Source: an uncultured Eubacteriales bacterium
GTDB lineage: Bacteria; Bacillota; Clostridia; Oscillospirales; Acutalibacteraceae
Reading direction: 5' to 3'
NCBI GenBank assembly: GCA_900317795.1
Contig: ONIF01000062.1
Coordinates: 1-10,496 of the forward strand
DNA length: 10,496 nt
In this document: one piece after another, positions 6,673-10,496 of the stretch
Numbering within the stretch: the stretch's first letter is position 1
Layout: every line of letters begins with the position of its first letter
Translations under genes and position numbers: made by a program
Notes under the pieces: generated by a model
Told to the model about the DNA's origin: nothing
What the model saw: only the letters and a program-made list of their open reading frames with translations
Databases searched by the model: none

Positions 6673-8312
6673 GACAATTCCTCCAATCTGATACAAAGCA
6701 TTGTAAGGTCATCAAACTGCGGTGCATCGCCCACAAATTCATCTACGGATTTTTTCATATTCTCAAGCAGAATTTTCGGTTCTGCCATCGGTTCGGCATT
6801 AAGGGCTTCAATCATTCTGTCCGTTCCGAAAAGCTGATTTTCGGCATTTGTCGCTTCCGCTACACCGTCTGTATATAAAAACAGCGTATCGCCCTTTTTC
6901 ATTTGTATCTCATACTGCCTGTATTTCATGCCGTCCATTCCGCCTATCACAAATCCGTGCTTGTCCTTGAAAAGCTCAAAATTTCCGCCTGCTTTTTTTA
7001 TCGCAGGATATTCATGCCCTGCATTCGCAGCCTGCAATTTTCCCGTAGAAATCTCCAAAATCCCCAGCCATGCCGTTACAAACATATCTTCATAATTATG
7101 AGCACATATTGCGGTATTGGCAGCCGTCAGAATCTCTGACGGAGATTTTCCCATTTTGGCATAATTCGCAAATATGATTTTTGCCGCCATCATGAAAAGT
7201 GCCGCAGGAATGCCTTTTCCCGAAACGTCTGCAATTATCATGCACAAATGGTCATCATCTGTAAAGAAAAAATCATAGAAATCACCGCCTACTTCCTTTG
7301 CAGGTGTCATTGAGGCATAAATGTCAAATTCCTTTCTGTTCGGGAAAGGCGGAAATACATTGGGAAGCATACTTGCCTGTATGCGTGTTGCAAGTGAAAG
7401 CTCCGTATTGATACGTTCCTTTTCGGCTGTAATATTGGTAAGGTCACTGACATATTTTACTATCTTTTCCTCCATGTTGTCGATAGAGTCTGCAAGAATG
7501 CCTATTTCATCATTATTTTTAATAATTTTTGTCAGCTTGTTTTCGGGAATGGTATTTTCCCTTGCAAAACGGCTCGATTCCTCTGTGATTTTCCTGACAG
7601 GTCTTAAAAATACTGTATGCAGGTATATCGTCTGCCCGACAATGACAAATATAACCAAGCCTATCATCGAAAAAAACACCTTGTTGATATACGAATTACG
7701 GACATTTGCCATAATATCCATCTGACGCTGAACACACAAAATAGCCGTTGCTTTTCCATCGTCCTTCAAAGGCATCATTGCCGTGATATGTGCGTCTGTT
7801 TCAATATAGCCCTTATCACGTATCACAAGTTCTTTTTCCGATTTTCCCTCATAAAGCATACGGTATTTTTCACGATATTCATCATTTGTCGTTTCACGGA
7901 CATAGCCGAATTCATAGCGTGTATAATCACTGTTTTCATTGATAGTCGAAAACAGAAATGTGATATGCCCGTAATCCGTAAGGTCGGGACGTATCACATA
8001 TATAAACGTTACACCCGAAGAATTGCAAACCTTTTCCATAGAATCAAGTACCCTTTTATATTCTTCCGTTACACCTCCGCTTTGAGCATATTCTTCCATT
8101 TTATCAGTGTCAAGTTCCATAGCTGCGATTTCAGCCGTGCGGAACGCTCCGTCTGCATACTCAGCCAGGAGAGCCTCTGTAAAGCTGTTATATCCTATTA
8201 TACTGACAACAAGCGAAAATACTGCAAGCAGAAGAACAATTCCCGCAACACTTTTGAAAATGATACTTACTTTCTTTTTTCTTCCGTCCAAAATACTTTT
8301 GGACTTTGACAT
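6669..8312 (-). CDS. RsbU/SpoIIE-type PP2C phosphatase with extracytoplasmic sensor and HAMP domain
   Basis: Started at the ATG at 8312, the protein has 547 residues. Membrane helix 1 spans about 17-40. An extracytoplasmic region of some 165 residues, probably a Cache-like sensor, follows to about 205 and contains FIYVIRPD and AILCVQRQMD segments. Membrane helix 2 spans about 212-232, then comes a HAMP linker. The LATRIQASMLP motif (307-317) introduces the SpoIIE/PP2C domain. Metal-binding and core residues are visible in GGDFYD (342-347), DVSGKG (362-367), YTDGV (480-484) and FDDLT (533-537). It should remove phosphate from the STAS protein and so reactivate it in response to an external signal. 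The 8312 start is chosen over 8354 because GGGAG lies 7 bases upstream of it. The gene is first in the cluster. Confidence 0.93.
   Translation of the reverse strand: MSKSKSILDGRKKKVSIIFKSVAGIVLLLAVFSLVVSIIGYNSFTEALLAEYADGAFRTAEIAAMELDTDKMEEYAQSGGVTEEYKRVLDSMEKVCNSSGVTFIYVIRPDLTDYGHITFLFSTINENSDYTRYEFGYVRETTNDEYREKYRMLYEGKSEKELVIRDKGYIETDAHITAMMPLKDDGKATAILCVQRQMDIMANVRNSYINKVFFSMIGLVIFVIVGQTIYLHTVFLRPVRKITEESSRFARENTIPENKLTKIIKNNDEIGILADSIDNMEEKIVKYVSDLTNITAEKERINTELSLATRIQASMLPNVFPPFPNRKEFDIYASMTPAKEVGGDFYDFFFTDDDHLCMIIADVSGKGIPAALFMMAAKIIFANYAKMGKSPSEILTAANTAICAHNYEDMFVTAWLGILEISTGKLQAANAGHEYPAIKKAGGNFELFKDKHGFVIGGMDGMKYRQYEIQMKKGDTLFLYTDGVAEATNAENQLFGTDRMIEALNAEPMAEPKILLENMKKSVDEFVGDAPQFDDLTMLCIRLEELS
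6680..6684 (-). promoter_or_regulatory. GGAGG site for the GTG start of the kinase gene
   Basis: On the minus strand GGAGG is followed by 7 bases and GTG at 6672. It lies inside the 3' end of the phosphatase gene, so ribosomes finishing that gene end right at the new start. Confidence 0.75.
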
Positions 8313-8319
8313 ATTATCA

Positions 8320-8324
8320 CTCCC
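8320..8324 (-). promoter_or_regulatory. Ribosome binding site fixing the phosphatase start at 8312
   Basis: GGGAG on the minus strand lies 7 bases before the ATG at 8312. The upstream in-frame ATG at 8354 lacks a comparable site, and the 14 residues in between are not typical of the family. Confidence 0.65.
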
Positions 8325-8352
8325 ATCATTTCGGAATTTTCTGTCAGACAAC

Positions 8353-8394
8353 AAATACAGGACAGATTACCGACAAAAAATCTGCCCTGTATTT
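8353..8394 (-). promoter_or_regulatory. Inverted repeat in the leader or start region of the phosphatase operon
   Basis: Arms of 16 bases, 8353-8368 and 8379-8394, are inverse copies with one difference, which becomes a G-U pair in the minus-strand RNA. The loop is 10 bases. It lies 40-80 bases before the phosphatase start. It lacks the T-run expected of a terminator on either strand, so it is more likely a leader hairpin or an operator. Confidence 0.5.
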
Positions 8395-8456
8395 ATTGTA
8401 ACACACCTTGTCCAACCAATATCCAACAAATATACAACAAAATGGCACAAAAACAA
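8395..8456 (-). promoter_or_regulatory. Candidate promoter region of the phosphatase-MBOAT operon
   Basis: Two weak candidates are visible on the minus strand. One is TTGTTT (8451-8456) with a 16-bp spacer and TATATT (8429-8434). The other is an extended -10 box, TGTTACAAT, with TACAAT at 8395-8400 and no good -35 box. The first would place the 8353-8394 hairpin in the leader RNA; the second would start transcription within it. The rest of the 8313-8559 gap is AT-rich, with the palindrome AATTGTACAATT at 8491-8502 and nothing else recognised. Confidence 0.4.
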
Positions 8457-8559
8457 AAATTCTCTTTTTTCGACAAAAAATCATAATCCGAATTGTACAA
8501 TTTGACGTTACGTTACAATTTATTTTTATAAGTCATTCGTTATTTCGCCAATTTTCCAA

Positions 8560-8659
8560 TTATAGTAAACGACAAAATAAATCGCCCTATGTCATTCCGA
8601 GCGAAGCGAGGAATCTTTGAAAGATTCTTCGTCACTTCGTTCCTCAGAATGACAAAAGG
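8560..8659 (+). repeat. MITE-like repeat, copy 2, truncated at its right end
   Basis: It begins with the terminal repeat TTATAGTAAACG (8560-8571), continues through the left arm, and has 71 bases (8589-8659) identical to 1-71. Homology stops after GACAAAAGG: the right arm and the CGTTTACTATAA end are missing. It lies 63 bases beyond the stop of the small DUF3592 gene (8723) and its hairpin could end that transcript. It is in the same orientation as copy 1. Confidence 0.85.
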
Positions 8660-8722
8660 TAAAGGAATGATAGTCTTGGAAAGCGTTGCAGGAAGATATA
8701 TTGTTTCACCTGTCTTTTGGTA

Positions 8723-9046
8723 TTATTGCACTGCTACTACAAGCTTGGGCTTATTCGGCAGATACTTTATCGTCAGTGAATCACCGGCTTTAATTTTGCT
8801 TGGCGGGTTGCTCAGCCTTGCCTCAATATCCTGACCGTCCTGCGTTGTGAACTTGACAAAGTAGATATATGTGGTATCGGTAAATCCATCACTGTCTGTA
8901 CTTTCCTGTTCCTTTATGCGAGATACTACGGCATTTGCCTCGATACCGTTCTTTTTAATGGCGTTGGTACGCATTATTGTGAAAATAATTCCGCCAACGA
9001 TACCAACTACAACTACTCCGAAAATTACATAAGTCAATATCTCCAT
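8723..9046 (-). CDS. Small single-domain DUF3592 membrane protein
   Basis: The 107-residue product has one N-terminal membrane helix (about 5-25) followed by a compact beta-rich domain. The block IEANAVVSRIKEQE, then IYFVKFTTQDGQDIEARLSNPP, then GDSLTIKYLPNKPKLV matches the usual DUF3592 layout. Function is unknown for the family. AGAAAGGA precedes the ATG by 8 bases. It starts 18 bases after the stop of the larger DUF3592 gene and is clearly in the same operon. The domain resembles residues 33-105 of that neighbour (ATIISIEED, YTVDGKEYTTVL, GGTVEIMYDPKNPETI), so the pair probably arose by duplication and then gained or lost the extra domain. Confidence 0.8.
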   Translation of the reverse strand: MEILTYVIFGVVVVGIVGGIIFTIMRTNAIKKNGIEANAVVSRIKEQESTDSDGFTDTTYIYFVKFTTQDGQDIEARLSNPPSKIKAGDSLTIKYLPNKPKLVVAVQ

Positions 9047-9064
9047 GATAATTTTCCTTTCTTT

Positions 9065-10096
9065 TTATATACTGTTGAACAACATTCTGCGACTGCCGCC
9101 CTTGTCATCAGTTGCACCGCTGCGTGCAAAGGCAAGTATTGCAACAAACAACAAATCAAGATTTCTTTCTTTGGTGTGGATACGATAGAAACCCGGCACG
9201 GGAATTTTATTTGCTATTTTGTGTTCTTCCGCCTCGTCCTCATGTACATACTGACTTGTTGTTTCAACGTATGCAATTTCTTCGCCATTTCTGCTGATAT
9301 TATAACTGCCTGTCAGAATTTTGCCCTCTGCAAACTTGGATTCCACTGTAATACCGTTGCGTTTGAGATGTTTCCAGATGTCCTCACCGTCCAGTTTGAA
9401 CGTATAGTGATTGTCCAAAATAAGGCTGTTCCAGTCGGTTTCTTCTTCATGTCCGATAAAGTGTGAAGTTGTCTTGTTATGCACATGGTCGATAAAATCA
9501 AATTTGAAATCGCCTACGGGAGCAAATTTTGTCATCTTTGCCTCATAAAGCACTTTGCGGTTTTTATCCTCGATACGATGACCGTATTTTGGTGTACCCA
9601 CATCTGTAATGAAATAAAGTTCACGTTCTTCACCCTTTTCAGATGGTGCATAAACAGTTTCGCCCTGGGTTTCTTTCAGCTGTTTTACAGATACTTTCTG
9701 TTTTACGGTGACACCGATTACCAAAATCAATATTGCACCGCCTATCACCATAGCATAAATGCCAAAGCCCATGCCCGAATGAATTGTTTCGGGATTTTTG
9801 GGATCATACATGATTTCAACAGTTCCGCCTACACTGTATGTGGGACTGTCGGAATCCAAAACAGTTGTATATTCCTTGCCGTCAACCGTGTATTTTACCG
9901 TAACGATATGCCTTACATCGTTTTCGGTATCCGGATCGGGAATGTAGTCGGGATCTTCCTCGATAGAAATAATCGTTGCAGTAGTTTTCTCAAAACCTGC
10001 CGACTGAAAAAATGTCATCCATATACCTGCCACAAGTGCAATGACAGCTAAAATTGACGCAAATATTTTCAAGCCGGGACCTTTAAATGACCACAT
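9065..10096 (-). CDS. DUF3592 protein with C-terminal tubby/LURP-one-like domain (tentative)
   Basis: The 343-residue product has a membrane helix at about 10-30, a DUF3592-type extracytoplasmic beta domain at about 33-105 (YTVDGKEY, GGTVEIMYDPKNPETIHSG) and a second membrane helix at about 110-130. The last 190 residues are therefore probably cytoplasmic. They show repeated beta-strand/turn blocks (HRIEDKNRKVLYEAKMTKF, DNHYTFKLDGEDIW, LTGSYNISRNGEEIAYVETTS) and end in FYRIHTKERNLDLLFVAILAFAR. Strands followed by a hydrophobic C-terminal helix are the hallmark of the tubby/LURP-one/scramblase barrel, where that helix fills the barrel. This second assignment is inference from pattern only. GGGAG lies 7 bases before the ATG. 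The gene is first in an operon with the small DUF3592 gene. No catalytic motif was found. Confidence 0.75.
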   Translation of the reverse strand: MWSFKGPGLKIFASILAVIALVAGIWMTFFQSAGFEKTTATIISIEEDPDYIPDPDTENDVRHIVTVKYTVDGKEYTTVLDSDSPTYSVGGTVEIMYDPKNPETIHSGMGFGIYAMVIGGAILILVIGVTVKQKVSVKQLKETQGETVYAPSEKGEERELYFITDVGTPKYGHRIEDKNRKVLYEAKMTKFAPVGDFKFDFIDHVHNKTTSHFIGHEEETDWNSLILDNHYTFKLDGEDIWKHLKRNGITVESKFAEGKILTGSYNISRNGEEIAYVETTSQYVHEDEAEEHKIANKIPVPGFYRIHTKERNLDLLFVAILAFARSGATDDKGGSRRMLFNSI

Positions 10097-10134
10097 AGTT
10101 TTTCTCCCTTTCTTATTTCGTTTTCGCTGACTAT

Positions 10135-10163
10135 ATCATAATATAAATCTTCGTGAAAAACAA
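10135..10163 (-). promoter_or_regulatory. Candidate promoter of the DUF3592 operon
   Basis: On the minus strand TTGTTT (10158-10163) and TATGAT (10135-10140) are separated by 17 bp. This places the start of transcription near 10128, about 32 bases before the ATG at 10096. The -35 box is a moderate match and the -10 box a good one. Confidence 0.55.
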
Positions 10164-10183
10164 TTTGCAATATAATTCCGAAA

Positions 10184-10229
10184 TGTAAAGTAACTTACAT
10201 TTTCCATGCAAAACGTAAATTAACTTACA
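10184..10229. promoter_or_regulatory. Two 16-bp operator-like repeats upstream of the DUF3592 promoter
   Basis: TGTAAAGTAACTTACA (10184-10199) recurs as CGTAAATTAACTTACA (10214-10229), 14 of 16 bases identical. Each has inverted ends of the form GTAA...TTAC. They are in direct orientation exactly 30 bp apart, close to three helix turns, and end 20 bp upstream of the proposed -35 box. Position suits binding of an activator. The rest of the 10097-10400 gap holds the promoter and MITE copy 3. Confidence 0.6.
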
Positions 10230-10248
10230 CCGCAGTCAAAAATTGTAA

Positions 10249-10393
10249 TTATAGTAAACGTCACTGAAAATTTCCTTTTGTCATTCTGAGGAACGAAGTG
10301 ATGAAGAATCTTTCAAAGATTCCTCGCTTCGCTCGGAATGACATAGGGCGATTTGGAATGACATGGAGCGATTTATTTTGTCGTTTACTATAA
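10249..10393 (-). repeat. MITE-like repeat, copy 3, complete, inverted relative to copies 1 and 2
   Basis: This 145-bp copy has both ends: TTATAGTAAACG at 10249-10260 and its inverse CGTTTACTATAA at 10382-10393. The ends allow a TA target duplication (TA before and after TAGTAAACG...CGTTTACTA), typical of IS630/Tc1-mariner-derived MITEs such as the Neisseria Correia elements, whose ends also begin TATAGT. Near the right end a unit of about 20 bp is tandemly repeated (GGAATGACATAGGGCGATTT, then the same with two or so changes). It starts 7 bases beyond the histidine kinase stop, so its hairpin may end that transcript. Confidence 0.88.
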
Positions 10394-10400
10394 AAGCATT

Positions 10401-10496
10401 TTATTTTGCTTTTTTATTTGGGATATGAAGTGTAATTTTTGTTCCGACATTTTCCGTACTTTCGATTTGAAAAGTACCTCCGCACATTTTTTTGAT
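10401..10496 (-). CDS. Histidine kinase, C-terminal end only (HATPase_c), cut by window edge
   Basis: The last 31 codons and the TAA stop (10401-10403) of a minus-strand gene are present. The peptide reads IKKMCGGTFQIESTENVGTK and then ITLHIPNKKAK. The block GGTFQIES...VGTKITLHIP is the usual closing segment of sensor histidine kinase ATPase domains (G-G/-x-F-x-I-E-S-x-x-x-x-G-T-x-x-T-x-x-I-P). The rest of the gene lies to the right of the window, so sensor domain and partner regulator cannot be judged. Whether it pairs with the response regulator at 169-963 is unknown. The reading frame was found by hand because it is short. Confidence 0.75.
   Translation of the reverse strand: MKKMCGGTFQIESTENVGTKITLHIPNKKAK

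Noticed and set aside
7617..8309. Long plus-strand open frame opposite the phosphatase gene
   Set aside because: It has no recognisable domain, is rich in Cys, His, Phe and Ile as expected for an antisense frame, and is fully covered by the well-supported phosphatase gene.
8491..8502. Perfect 12-bp palindrome AATTGTACAATT as an operator
   Set aside because: Short AT-rich palindromes are common in such sequence; there is no second copy nearby and no clear relation to a promoter.
8502..8530. Plus-strand promoter-like TTGACG followed by TTTATA
   Set aside because: The -10 match is poor and no plus-strand gene follows.
8589..8834. Plus-strand open frame starting inside MITE copy 2
   Set aside because: Its first part translates the repeat and the remainder is antisense to the small DUF3592 gene.
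9479..10051. Plus-strand open frame of 190 codons opposite the DUF3592 gene
   Set aside because: Composition is that of an antisense shadow; no ribosome site or family motif, while the opposite strand has helices, domain pattern and a ribosome site.
1..10393. Three spaced repeats as a CRISPR array or composite transposon
   Set aside because: Copies are kilobases apart, differ in orientation, contain no spacers between them, and no cas or transposase gene is present.

Overview
The window looks like a chromosomal segment of an AT-rich Gram-positive Clostridia bacterium, probably a Ruminococcus-like member of the Oscillospiraceae. This is an inference from gene content: SpoIIE-type phosphatase, RsbW-like and STAS regulators, DHHW/MBOAT pairs, DUF3592 proteins, strong AGGAGG-type ribosome sites and canonical TTGACA/TATAAT promoters. 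No tRNA, rRNA, CRISPR array or transposase gene was seen.

Layout. (1) Bases 1-96 hold the right part of a MITE-like repeat. It is followed by a consensus promoter and a two-gene plus-strand operon: a response regulator with a SARP/winged-helix output domain (169-963) and a DUF4405-like membrane protein (997-1671). The operon ends in a bidirectional hairpin terminator. (2) From 8312 down to 1792, six genes run on the minus strand: a membrane-bound RsbU-like PP2C phosphatase, an RsbW-like kinase (GTGA overlap with the phosphatase), a DHHW-family lipoprotein, an MBOAT O-acyltransferase, a membrane-anchored DHHW protein and, behind its own operator-rich promoter, a STAS anti-sigma-factor antagonist. 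(3) Bases 8560-10393 are bounded by two oppositely oriented copies of the same MITE. Between them lies a minus-strand pair: a DUF3592 protein with a possible tubby/LURP-one-like C-terminal domain, and a small single-domain DUF3592 protein. (4) At the right edge are the last 31 codons of a histidine kinase, also on the minus strand.

How the genes may work together. The RsbU, RsbW and STAS proteins form a complete partner-switching set. Between kinase and STAS gene lie an MBOAT acyltransferase and two DHHW (AlgJ/AlgX-like) proteins, the usual parts of an extracytoplasmic polysaccharide O-acetylation machine. No sigma factor gene is present. The simplest reading is that an external signal sensed by the phosphatase's extracytoplasmic domain sets the phosphorylation state of the STAS protein, which then controls either an unlinked sigma factor or the surface-polymer modification machinery itself. 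This link is inferred from gene order only. The most notable observations are this interleaving, the paired operator-like palindromes at the STAS promoter, the paired 16-bp repeats upstream of the DUF3592 operon, and the three MITE copies.
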